Origin: Strongylocentrotus purpuratus
Lineage: Eukaryota; Echinodermata; Echinoidea; Camarodonta; Strongylocentrotidae
DNA: 64,000 bases
Direction of reading: 5' to 3'
NCBI RefSeq assembly: GCF_000002235.5
Contig: NW_022145609.1
Span: forward strand, 11,062,774 to 11,126,773
Each line of letters opens with the position of its first letter. Positions within the stretch are counted from its first letter, which is position 1. The notes below the pieces were generated by a model that had not been told where the DNA came from, did not search any database, and worked only from the letters and a program-made list of their open reading frames with translations. Below are positions 50,182 to 61,622 of the stretch, in pieces. A program made the position numbers and the translations under genes.

Positions 50182-53100
50182 TTAGACCTCTGGAAGTGGC
50201 TCTTCTTCCTCCACGATGAGACCGAGATCTTCAAGGAACTTCTTCTCATCATCCTTGAAGTCCAGGAATTCAATCCTCTGTTTGTTTTCTACCTCCTCGG
50301 TGCTAGGCTCTTGAGGCGGCGCCATCTGTTTATGTAAACATACAAACAAATAAACAATCAATCAATCGATCAAACAAATAAATCAATACTGCATGTGAGA
50401 GCAAAAATTGCTTGAAATTAATATAGGGACCACATCCATAAACTGTCTTATAACGAAATCTACCTGTGTAAGTACATTGCTTAAACCTATATTGCCTTGG
50501 ATTGCTCAAGAAAGATAATGATACGTTTAATGTATTGTATTGTTTTTAATCAATTGTTATTATTACTATTGTGAATCTTAACATATTTTTAAAACGTAAA
50601 TAATACATAGTGATTGATTTTAAATAGCTACACATGAGTAATGTTAAGTATTACCAATGCTGTTTGAACGATTGTAACAAATGAAATATGATTTTATGTA
50701 ATGGAGCTCATGTATATGTAAACATGTACAATTCAGCATTTTGGCTACAAGGGTTTTTAATAAAAGCATTATTGAATTTTTATTGAATTGAATTTATATT
50801 GAATGGCACATACAAACAGGCCAAGTTGGGTCACACGACCGATGAAGGTTATACTTAACTGAATATTTTAGAGCTAAATACTATTGCATTGATATCAAAA
50901 GTTTAACTCTCAAACAAACATATATATATATATATATATAGATATATGCTTTAAAGCCCCACTTTACTACTTGTAGCTACTTGCTCCCTCTATATAGAAA
51001 ACAATGCCTAATCGGTGACCATTAGTCCCCCAAGAGCTGAGTTGATGAGATAGCCACCTGTCAGTGACCATCCTGGGTGGTCTAATCTCTTCTAGCAAAA
51101 CTAGTACAGATGGCCTTTAATAGTTGAAGGCAAATCTGGAACTTACCTTCTTCTGAGCTTCCTCCTGATCCAATTTCCTCTTGTTGTCCACATGGAAGTT
51201 CGTCCTGCTTTCCTGGAACTCCAATCTCTGAACCTCTCTGTCCAGGTAGTAGGTGAAGCTCGACAGCTGAAATGAAAATAAAAGAATGTACAGTGTGGGC
51301 AAATGAGGCCATGCAATCCAGCAACCCCAAGGTGTATAAACACACATTGGTGATTTAGCGAAAGTCTCCATCTCATGTTTAAGTAGTCCTGGGGGAGCGT
51401 TTCACAAAGACTAAGATCAACTTTAAGTAGGACTTAACTATGGCAGACCGTTTTGCCACTGTTTGCTCTATATCAATATAATATTTTTCCTTCAATAATG
51501 AATTATCAAAAAATGTATATTCTGTAGAAAGTGCACATGAGCATGTAGATCAGAACACCACTTAACAGACTGGAGCTCTATCTAGGGTAAATTGTCATCC
51601 CTTCAATGAGAATACACAATGTCAATCATATAAGTTTGTGCAATGATCAGGTGCCTCGATCACCAGGCAAATCAAATCCTGATGCAGCAATGAAGTATTT
51701 ACCTCATTAGGAGTTGGGTTTCTGAGGGTCCAGGGAACCTCCAGGATGTGCAGTGTCCCAATCTTATCAGTCACTGCAAGAAGCTGTTGCTTGCCTGTAA
51801 TCAAACAACAAGAAGCGTATACAGGTGACGTTACTCATGAATTTCCATACATATCTTAACTACATTGAAACATCTTTTGTTACAGGAATTGGCAGGTATT
51901 TAGCCAAGGATTAACATTCTTTATAAACTGCAAAACAAACTTAACAATTTTCATTTATCATTTTATAAAATTATAACTTGACCAGCATTCAACACACCTA
52001 ATATTTTGGAATGGTAATACTTGTTACACACAACTCTAAACGGAAAACAACAAAACAGAAATCATATGTCAAAATGTTGAGGTTTGGGTTAAGATTAGGT
52101 AAAGTGTTGGGTCTTAATTTCAAACTGATTTTTTTTTTTAAATAGTGTATGAAATTAATCACACAGCAATTGTTGCTAGGGCAACTATTACTAAGCATCT
52201 TAGAACTGACAGGATATATCCTAATATTTGACCAATCTTACCTGACACCACCCACGGGTAGATGTTGGTGATCCCCGCGGCCGAGATGTTCTGAGAGAGG
52301 GACGGTTCATGAGTCTTGTCCAGGAGATCCCAGACGTCCACATTGCCTTCTGCCGTGCCGATGTAGAAAACAGCAGGTCTGGTGGGTGACCAGTAAGCAG
52401 CGGTCAGGGGCTTGGCCGCGGCGCTGGAGGTCAGCAGAGGACCAAACTAAAATGGAAAAATAAATTACTATATCTTAAAGCTTAATTCAAGGCCATGGTA
52501 ATAAATTTCTTTAAACAATATTTAAAAACTTCTTCTGATATGAAGGGGTATAAATCCTTATGGTTTTTTTAAATAAAAAAAATGATGTGTAACATACTTT
52601 ATAATATATCTTAATCTTGTAACACAGAGTTTAGTGAATACAAGTAGGACCTTCGTTGCGTGAAGCTGCCATTCATGTAAAAAAATAAAAATGAAAAATA
52701 AATCTTATCACTTCATATCAAACTTCAAAGAACATTACATACCTCTTTGCCTTCCTTCCATAGTGAGAATGTCCAGCCTCCGACCAGGAGTAAAACATCC
52801 TTGAAGAAGGGTGATCTCTGGAGGGCTTCAATGCCCTTGTCGTGGACCTGGGTGGCAAACAGGGGTTTGGGAGCTTGGAGTCGTCCAGAGTCGGTGTCCT
52901 TCTCTAGCTTCCAATCAGCATACACCAATTCTCCTTCCTACGATGGTAATTAAGATTCACAATAAGAGGGGGTAGTTTTATAGATGGATACCTAGTTACA
53001 GGTACAGATAATTTTATTTGCCATCTTCCTCCCAGGGCCATCGTCATCACTGTCATTACTACTACCATCATCATCACTATCATTACCACTACCATCATCA

Positions 53101-56100
53101 TTATAATGATTGTCTCCCACACCAACATAATCCTCATCATCATTATTATCCCTCCCACCACCTTAAAATACCTATTGAGATAACAATCAAAATGACAATC
53201 ATCATCACAAAACCACAATCATGAATTCCCATCATTGCTATTACCAAAAACACCACTTTTTCACCATCATTTCCGAGGGCAAAATGCAAATCTAACATCT
53301 CTCTCCCTCTCTCCTTCTCTATCTCTCTCTGTCTGTCTGTCTGTCTCTCTCTCTCTCCCTCCCTCCCTCCATCCCTCCCTCCCTCCCTCCCTCTCTCTCT
53401 CCCTCTCTGGATCTCTGAGTATGCCTGTTATTTTTACCTGTGTACCAACATAGAATTTAGTTGTAGCTCCTTCCAGGGGTCTCTTTTCCTTGGCTGAACC
53501 CCCTCTCAAAGATATCCCTAGGCCACCCATACTACTATCCTTCTTCTCTAATTCACTCTTAGGCTGCTTCTCCACTGCAATCAAAGAGAATGGGATAAGG
53601 GTTACTTATTTACCAGTGACTATATATTTACTCTGGTTACAATTGCCCTGGGCATTGTGTGTTAACGTGCCCCTCCCCTTGTTTCATAGAGGCAGGCTAT
53701 GTTAAGTGGAAAACACTCCATCCCTTGGATAGGATGTAAAATGGAGGCCCCATGTAGAGGAGAGTCACCACCTTTGCATGTTAAGAACCCACTGCGCTCT
53801 TTGAATAAGAGTAGGGGGAAACCATGGTGTAGTGGTCCACCTGCATACCCTTAGTATACACAGATGGACCTTGTGGAAGATTAGCCCTGTGCTAAACATA
53901 AAGTCTACTACTATTTAGGCTTTATTTTGCCAAATATTGGGTAAGGATTATGGATGCAAATGGTTTTAAGGTTGGGTTTAATAAGGATTAATATTATGTA
54001 TACTGTTTGTTCTAGGGTTTGAGTTTAGAATTTGGTTAATGAACAAAATTGTCAAAGGGGTAACTTCAACCTTAGCATATTGTGCCCTAGAGTATGATAT
54101 TCAGTATGATGAGAATTGAACTTTAAATTGAATTTCAATGAATACATGTGATCTGTATGCTTTCTCACATTTTGAAATGGCTGTTTGATTATGAGTACAT
54201 TGATAATATATTTGATATTTTGGCTCTAATACTGTTATAATGTGATCCGTGGCAGAAGTATCAGAAAAACATGCAGGTTCTTAGAAAAAGTTCCTTGCCA
54301 TATTACTAGTATTGGAATTGTTTTGAAAATCTGACACTTCAGCATCAAACCACACCACATGCATTTATTTTCCTTCACTGGAAGAATACACTTCTCTAGA
54401 AATATACTCCCTATATGAAAATATACAATTATTTGTGATACTTCATTCTCTACAACCATGCTGTGCAGTGTTTTCCTATCAAAAAAAATGTTCATATATA
54501 TTAAACCAAATGCAAATTATATCTGTTACTCCCCTCCCCACCTTTCCTGTTGTGTACTATATGTTCTTGCATTAATAAATGTACATATCTTTTTCATTTT
54601 TTTAGAATCAGAAAATATTTATCATTACAAAATTCTCTTATTGGAATGACACTCATAAACGTTTCACTGACAAATGAAGAAATGTAGGTTAGAGTTAAAT
54701 CGATGATATGACATCAGCTAATAAATTATGTTAAGTTGAATACACGTGAACCCTTTTCTTAATAGCCTTGATGATGTACAGAGCCTATGTGCTGAACATC
54801 TATTCTAACAGGAACCCGCAAAATGAAAACCAATCGTGATAAGTTTTTAAATGCATGGCAAAAAAAAAAATGTGTTATGAAATTTATATACATACTTTGT
54901 GCATATTTGCAATCATGGCATTAAACATACAGGTTAAAGTACTATTCTATGATAATCCATATGTGGGTGGTTTAAACACTGCTCATGTTATATATCAATC
55001 ATATTTTTAGAAAAAGAATTGAAACATGTAGCATTTCTTGTGGTTAAAGGAATAATGAGTACTCTTTGTACCATGATTGATTTGGTTATCATATTCAGAT
55101 AAATTGGTTTTGTTTTTCACTTTCACTTCATGCAGAGCAAGCAAACATATTCAGATATCAGTTAGGGAAGCATTCATGTACGAACAAAATCTTTGACAGG
55201 AGAATATACATGCAATCATCTTCATTGAATAATTTTGTATAAAAAATAATAGGTTTAAAAAAGAAAGAGAAAATATTAATCTATTTTTTTCTTGTGCGTT
55301 TTTAAAATTGTATATAACTTAACATTGTCTGCTTATAATTTCATTTGATGATTTACTTCATAAGAGATTTTGAGATTCCTTAAAGAGAACTGACAGTGAA
55401 AGAATCACCCTCCCCAGAGTCGTATTGTACTGATAGTTGTAGTGAAAAGAGCTTTTGAACAATTATGATGTTGTTGTTGTTGTGTTTTAGCTTATTGGCG
55501 ATTAGTCAGTAATTTGACTATTGTCGCCAAAATACTTTACGTCACGTGTTATATCTCTCATTTTTGTATTATTATTATTATTATTTTTTTTTAAATAAAT
55601 AAATATTTTCAATAGTATCGAAAAATAAAATTGTAAGCAAAACATTCATGGGCTTTCTTCACAGTACGTGCAAACTAAGATGGTATCCTTCATAGCAAAA
55701 TGAAAAAATAAAAAGGAGAAGGAAATTAAGACCTAGTCCTTTTCATCAAAACAATAGACTAGCTTTGTTTGCCTCTTCCAAGATGGGATCTCATGAATGT
55801 TTAAAAAGGATGTCTTATGTTTATGCTATATTCCATTATTATGATTTTAAAAAATACATTTGTTCAGGTTCTGGAGAAAAAAACAACACTATCTGCATTT
55901 GGGCTGCAAATTTTGTTTGTTCCAATAAACCGTAATGATGCAATTTCATTCAATTCAGTTGTAAAAAATATAAAAAATCATAACAATTGCATAGTACGGA
56001 AGCAGAAGAGAGTTGCAAGACCTTGTTTAAGCACAAAAAGACATGTAACCTTGCAAAAAAATTAAACGATCTTGAAATTTGACAAGAAGCAGTTTTGAGT

Positions 56101-59100
56101 GGATATTGTTCTTTGGAAAATACACGATAGCCCCAGTTATAGATTGAAGTGGATAGTTTTTGTATCAGTTTAGAGGTTTCACAGCACAATACTTTTTTTC
56201 TGGCAGCACGAAACTTAACCCACACATCACATGTCTTGTGTGACAGTGTCATTGTCATCGCATCAAAATATTTCTTTGTCCACAAATTACATGGCTTGTG
56301 TCATTGTTATTGCATCAAAGTATTTCTTGGACCGCAAATTACATGGCTTGTGTCATTATCATTGCATCAAAATAGTTCTTTATCCAAGTAAGAGCAGATA
56401 TATAAGCTCAATTAAAAAAAGAAACATTGACAAGCTGTACAATCATATTGTACTGTTTCTTAATGCCCTAACTGTTTCATTGTGTGGCTCTATATATTAA
56501 TGTATGGGGTTTTAGGAACAATTCATTAAAGAGGCTTTCAAAAGCTCTTTTGAAGGTGTATACACAATTGATCACTCATAAAGTTTGCGACACATGACAA
56601 TTTCTTGGCATGGGTTCATTCATATTTTTTCTATCAAATGTTATCCATATTTTGAGACAAAGTTCATGAGATTGGGCATACCCTAGTATTAAATAATAAC
56701 ATATTAAAAAATCAGTTAAAGACTAGTGCATAAATCGTACAGAATATATGTTTTTGTCTTTTATTTTTTATTTTTTCTTCATTTTATTCCATAAAAAAAT
56801 AGAAGAAAAATTGTATAGTTTTCTAGGAAATACCATAAAAATTTGGAGAATATACCAAAATTACCCATTTTTTACATGTACAAAATAAGGAGGGTAATCA
56901 CATATCCTATCACAACATTACATGAACCCAAAAACTCATAAAACATTTTATTTTGATGAAAATGAAAGCAACAGTTTGTATGAGAGGTCTTAAGAGTTCT
57001 TAAGGTTTACTAAAAACATTTTGCACAAAAAGTAATCCCCTAAAATGTCTGAATTTGTGTGCAAACGTGTGCCAAAGTTAATTATGATTGGGACTGAGAT
57101 CAAGGGTGGGGGTAGGAAGCCTACTAGGTGGTAGCAAAAGTTTCTAAAAATCATCTTACATTTCAATGGCCTTCTTTTTTTAAAGGAAATGAAAGCTTTG
57201 AGGTCTATATATATTGTAGATTCAATAACGGATCATTGTGTTTTCACTTTCATATATATTCAGTTCTATATACTCACACACGCTTCTATCCCCTTGCCTC
57301 TCCTGTAGGCTCACTCTGGTCGGACAGTAGTCTCCGCTGCCTTCCATGCGGTTTATGGGTATCTGTAGAGGCAGACAAACAAAGAACACACCCTTGAAAC
57401 GGAAAGCTCATATTTCATCCAGATGGTTTAATTGTTACCATGCTGACAATAATCTCATAAATCATTATTGGCCATTTCTAAAAGTGTGAAACTCAATCCT
57501 TTTGAGCTGTTAATATTACAAGTGCTGGTATTTCCCATTTTCACTTCAGAGTTATTAATGATTCTCATTTCTTAAAGGAACCTATCACCAAAATATTGAA
57601 AGACATAAAATCATTCACTAAAACTTTACAATGAATATAAAAAAGGGAGAGACAGAGAGAGAGATATTGGAGGAGGGGGAGGGACTGAGAGAAAGAGAGA
57701 GGCAGAGAGAGAGAGAGAGGAGGGGGGAGGAGAGACGATCCTGCCTGCTGTGAACAGACTAGGTGAGTGAAATCCCATCAGGTTCAGCAATTATAGACAT
57801 TAAATTTGAGTTCACTGCTGTGAGCACTTAATTCTTCAGAATACATTTACTAGTCTACTTGAAAGTCCTTTTTTTTCTTTACCCTTTTTAAAATTTGAAG
57901 TGTATTTATGGGATTCAAACTTGCAATATATCTTTTGAGATATAATATCAAAGCTGTTATTATGAGGCAAAAAGAATTTGGTGATCAGTCTCATTGAACG
58001 AAAATACTTATTGTCCAGTAAATAGGAGCAAAAGGCATGTCAGACTGAAAACAAATGATGAATCAATCAACAAATTAAAAAGAAAATTCTAGGAACCCAA
58101 CTTTTTAAAAGTAAAATTAGTAAAAGGAGCACAAAATGAAAGCCCAATATGATAAAGTGAAGTTCAGTGAAAGTTCAATTCTTTTTTTTTTAATGGCCAA
58201 TTTGTATATCTTTTTAAATCACTGATCACAAGCACAACTGTACATGATAGTATAAGAAGAGAATTTAAAACAATACAGCTCTCATAAAAACTACCTGGAT
58301 AATAAAGTACCTACGTGTACATCACCTTTAATTTTCCTTAAAAGGTAACACTAAAAAGTGTTACCTTTTAAGGAAAATTACTGAAACACAATTCAAGTTG
58401 TGATTGATGGTATTCTTCAAGTTGAGACCTGAATAATTTCTTGGAATCCTTGACGGGTATATTCCATTAATTAGAATTGGCATGATTGGAATGTCAACAT
58501 CTAACCTACTTTTTCACTTTCCAAGTCTTTAGCAACTAAACCAGGCCGCTATTAAAGCCCTCTACATTACAAACTTCATCATGATGGTTCCAGAAAGCTA
58601 ACGCTATATTGGAATGAATGGGTGTATACATATTGCCTGTTGATTAATTTTATTCAAATTTAATTCATGTTCATTTATTTCTTCATGTTTGTACAGGGTC
58701 CCTTCAAAGCACCTTTGCTTTCTTAGGGATCCTCCCAATGTACTTTGTGTATGTATTCATTATGTAACTATTGTGTTTTTAATGAAATATAAGATTAAAT
58801 TGAATTAAATTGAATTGAATAATTTATAGTCAAAGAGACTGACAAGAAAGCTTAAGGGCTGTCAATCCCATGGGTTGTTCAGAGTTATTGATTGGGAGAG
58901 TTTGGTCAACTCGGTTGGAGTTGGGCAGAATACTGCTCTGTTGGGGAAGCACAAACAAAAGAATATACAATAACTGAAACCGAATTGACCAAACTCTGTC
59001 GAAAGATGGCTCTGGGACAGCTAGCCTTGTGAGTTGTGTAGCCAAAGGAAAACCAGTGAACTGTAAAATGGAGGTGATTTGGTAAATGGCAAACCAAATT

Positions 59101-61622
59101 TATTTGTCTGTCCTATATTCACCCCATTTTATGCCAAATGCCACACAGTACAAGGAAATTGCATTAAAATACTTGCATATTATTGGATGCACTATAGGAA
59201 AAAAAAGTAAAATAATCATTAATATATCCTCCATCAAAAATGTATTGGTTTTTGATTAGTTGAGAGCTTGTAACATGGCCAAAAATATTTCAACTATTTT
59301 AAGGTTGCTCTGAAAAATTACTATATGAGAGTACCCGGTTCTATTTGGGAGTTATTTGGGAGTTGAAAAAAAAATTATTTAAAGAAGAAAAAAAAGAAAA
59401 AAAAAAAATAGACATTTCTTTAAATTCTAAATTTCCTTTTTGTTCCCCAAAAATGGTAATTTTTTAATCTTTTTTTTTTCTTTAAATTTATTTTTGATGC
59501 AACGTTTAAAACAAAAATACCATGCCTTCTTTTTGAGGTACTGGTTAAAACTATGGGCCTCGGTGACTCCAAAAGTACCATTTGCTTTGGGGCTGTGCCC
59601 CTCAGCAAATAGTACCATTGGAGTCTCCTCTTGCGCATAGTTTTAACCAGAATTAACCTCTCAAGACAGTGTATATTTGTATACTATTATCATTATGTAA
59701 TGAAATACTATAAACTGACCTTGATGACAGGTTTCCATGTAAGATCCAGATGTTTGAATGTCGTTGCTACACCCAGTGGGTTATCATGCTTGGCGTTATC
59801 AATGGTTGGGGTTTGACCCTTGGGAGGCCGGGTATCCCAAATAGCAACGTACCTGAATTATCAACAGAGTAAAAGAACAATATTAGTACATAATCTGAGC
59901 CAATGGGAGTGTTTTACAAACACTAAGATCAACTTTAAGTTGGACTTGACTATGGCAGGCCGTTTGTGCAACTATTTCCTCTCACCATTAACTGGCGTTG
60001 GTCTATAAGGAACATACAAATCATGGTCTCAAATCTACAGAATTTTTGTTGTTGTTAATAATGCATTATTGAAGGAAAAAATATTATCTAAAGATCATAA
60101 TGTTGAGAGCGACCAGTGGCATGAATGGCCTGCCATAGCTAAGTCCAACTTAAAGTCGATCTTAGTCTTTGTGAAACACCCCCCGGTGCATAAAATCTTC
60201 ATCAACATTTTCTACCATTTTTTTTCTACACTGTCAGGCTGGACGGTTCATTTTCTCAAAGGTCCGGCCCTCTCCAAGTCTTCTGGCCTTCAGCATCCAC
60301 CTGAATGAGGTCAGATGCTCTCATATCTTCTTCTTGTGTCTCTTTAGTTTTGTAAGGGAAATTCATTGCTTTCTGTATCCAAGGCTAAATTTCCTCTATT
60401 CTTTTAAAATCTCATATTATGTTTCTTCCATCTCAATCTACCCATCCTTATCTTGTGGGAGAGATATTAGTCTGGAGATCCCCATGACCCCAAACAGCAT
60501 TGCGGATTTTGCGAGAATATAATGTATCAAATTCGGTACCTACCCATCGGAAGAACCAGTTAAAATCTGGTGACATTGTTGCTGCTTATTTTCACAAACG
60601 ACACCCATCCGAGTAATCTGAAGGAAAAAATAGGAATTTAAAAAAGCGTTAGAACTGAAACAGAAATATATTTACATCATCCATCAATGTTTTTAGGTGT
60701 CAGTTTAATAATAGGGAATAATTCATTTTTGAACACCTGGTAGAATTTACAGTAGGTTGCATGCAATTACATAAAATATGAAAATATAATAATGCAATGC
60801 AAATGCAATAAAAAAAAATGTGTACCATTCATTCTTCTCTATCTTTCACAGCTTACTCTCACTGATCCTGAATAATGTTAGTATTCATCTATTAATGCTC
60901 CTATCTCCTTTTCTCTTGCTTGCCATTATTATCACATTCCCCACTTTTAACATGATGGTTTAGCTTTGCGCTATCTTCTTTATCTTTATCTTTGATTTTA
61001 CTTCTTCTTAATCATTTATTTATCATACTTTTCATTTTATGAACTTAAAAATAATCCATCTCTTCCTTTGATTTATTTTATCAAATTGTTTACGGTGAAC
61101 TGTAACCCCATTCACCTTCCTGTTCCCCTACTATTTCTCTTGCTACCGGATTCTCCGCCGCATTCTTCTTAATCCTCATTCCTTCATCTCCTATGCCATC
61201 GCTCCTTCTCTCTCTTATCTTCTGATGTGATCCCAATGGATGCTTACCTCTATATAGTCCAGATTCTGTCTGTATTTTATATATTCATTGTTCTTCAATC
61301 ATCTATGTTCTCTTCTCTTACCCACAGCCCACATCGATACAGCAACATACCCCCACCCCACAAAAAAATACACCCGTTTGCAAGGATACATAGAATAAAA
61401 GGCAAGGACTGTCTTTGTTTTAGCGTTGAGGGTGTGTTATATTTTCTTAACCGATTGGGCGAGGGACACGGAAACAGTCCAGGCATTGGGCTTAATTACC
61501 TCCATATGGTCTGGTACCCACTGAACATCAGAGATAGCTGACTTGTGGCTGTGCTCTATGGCAGACACGGCGCAGTATCTCACCACAGGAGTCTTATCCG
61601 CATTCTCATCTTCAAATCCAGG
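50182..61622 (-). CDS. DNAI3: DNAI3 (WDR63), axonemal dynein intermediate chain, C-terminal ten exons (partial)
   Basis: Exons in transcript order: 61622-61500, 60617-60544, 59852-59720, 57362-57278, 53574-53438, 52937-52743, 52446-52242, 51794-51703, 51266-51147, 50325-50182 (stop TAA). All keep phase, giving 435 residues. They run collinear with vertebrate WDR63: VVRYCAVSAIEHSHKSAISD, ILTGSSDGYVAIWDTRPPK, HLDLTWKPVIK, GDYCPTRVSLQE, TKFYVGTQEGELVYADWKLE, LQRSPFFKDVLLLVGGWTFS, YWSPTRPAVFYIGTAEGNVD, VWDLLDKTHEPSLSQNIS, IGTLHILEVPWTL, then a charged, probably coiled-coil tail ending LGLIVEEEEPLPEV. These are WD-repeat blades plus the C-terminal helix. Family knowledge: an intermediate chain of the I1/f inner dynein arm, needed for ciliary and flagellar motility (Chlamydomonas IC140 relative). 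The N-terminal half should lie beyond 64000; I found no exon for it between 61623 and the window edge. The small exon 57362-57278 has a CPT(R/K)(V/I)SL match and fits phase on both sides. Confidence 0.93.
50955..51116. mobile_element. TTAA-type MITE, family B copy 3, last DNAI3 intron, inverted relative to copy 2
   Basis: TTAA at 50951-50954 and 51117-51120. AGCCCCACTTTACTAC begins it, and TAGCTACTTGC, ATGCCTAATCGGTGACCATT, GAGATAGCCACCTGTCA follow: the reverse complement order of copy 2. It sits 30 bp from the donor of the penultimate DNAI3 exon. Confidence 0.7.
51392..51533. mobile_element. MITE, CACAAAGACTAAG family, left half
   Basis: GCGTTTCACAAAGACTAAGA then TCAACTTTAAGTAGGACTTA and CTATGGCAGACC, running into the shared interior (AATGAATTATCAAAAAATGT, TTCTGTAGA), then stops. 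In a DNAI3 intron. Confidence 0.6.
53300..53412 (+). repeat. (CT)n/(CCCT)n tract just inside a DNAI3 intron
   Basis: About 110 bp of CT, GTCT and CCCT units, starting 26 bp beyond the donor of the exon ending at 53438. On the transcribed strand it is a GA-rich run. Confidence 0.85.
53690..53880. repeat. Interspersed repeat fragment
   Basis: TTGGATAGGATGTAAAATGGAGG, then GAGGAGAGTCACCACC, TTAAGAACCCACTGCGCTCT and GAGTAGGGGGAAACC resemble a LINE/SINE body I associate with invertebrate genomes. The family is unassigned and the ends are not resolved. Confidence 0.4.
53881..57277 (-). other. Rest of the 3.7-kb DNAI3 intron
   Basis: AT-rich, no exon recognised. Contains the tandem repeat at 56222-56385. 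Confidence 0.45.
56222..56385 (+). repeat. Three-copy tandem repeat, 52-58-bp unit
   Basis: Units contain ACATG(T/G)CTTGTGT, CATTG(T/C)CAT(C/T)GCATCAAA and TATTTCTTTGTCC-like blocks; copies 2 and 3 start (C)GCAAATTACATGGCTTGT. In a DNAI3 intron. Confidence 0.75.
57640..57737 (+). repeat. (GA)n purine tract
   Basis: GAGAGAGA and GGAGGGGG units over about 95 bp in the DNAI3 intron between exons 57278-57362 and 59720-59852, about 280 bp upstream of the acceptor at 57362 in transcript sense. Confidence 0.8.
58329..58380. repeat. Perfect 24-nt-arm hairpin with a 4-nt loop
   Basis: TAATTTTCCTTAAAAGGTAA then CACT, loop AAAA, and the exact reverse complement. Within a DNAI3 intron, non-coding. Confidence 0.9.
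58640..58822 (+). repeat. LINE 3'-end-like fragment with (GAATT)n tail
   Basis: CAGGGTCCCTTCAAAGCACC and CTTAGGGATCC followed by AT-rich DNA and GAATTAAATTGAATTGAAT, a pentamer tail typical of CR1-type LINE ends. A comparable tail is at 50765-50800. Confidence 0.4.
59541..59651. repeat. Long hairpin beside a DNAI3 exon
   Basis: CTGGTTAAAACTATGGGCCT...CCATTTGCTTTGGGGC pairs with GCCCCTCAGCAAATAGTACC...GCGCATAGTTTTAACCAG, arms about 52 nt with scattered mismatches and a 3-5-nt loop. It ends 69 bp from the donor of exon 59852-59720. Confidence 0.75.
59906..60184. mobile_element. MITE, CACAAAGACTAAG family, full copy in a DNAI3 intron
   Basis: GTGTTTTACAAACACTAAGA...GGACTTGACTATGGCAGGCC at the left and GGCCTGCCATAGCTAAGTCC...GATCTTAGTCTTTGTGAAAC at the right, arms about 60 bp. 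The interior is the reverse complement of the copy at 25660-25956 (ATGGTCTCAAATCTACAGAA). Confidence 0.75.
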
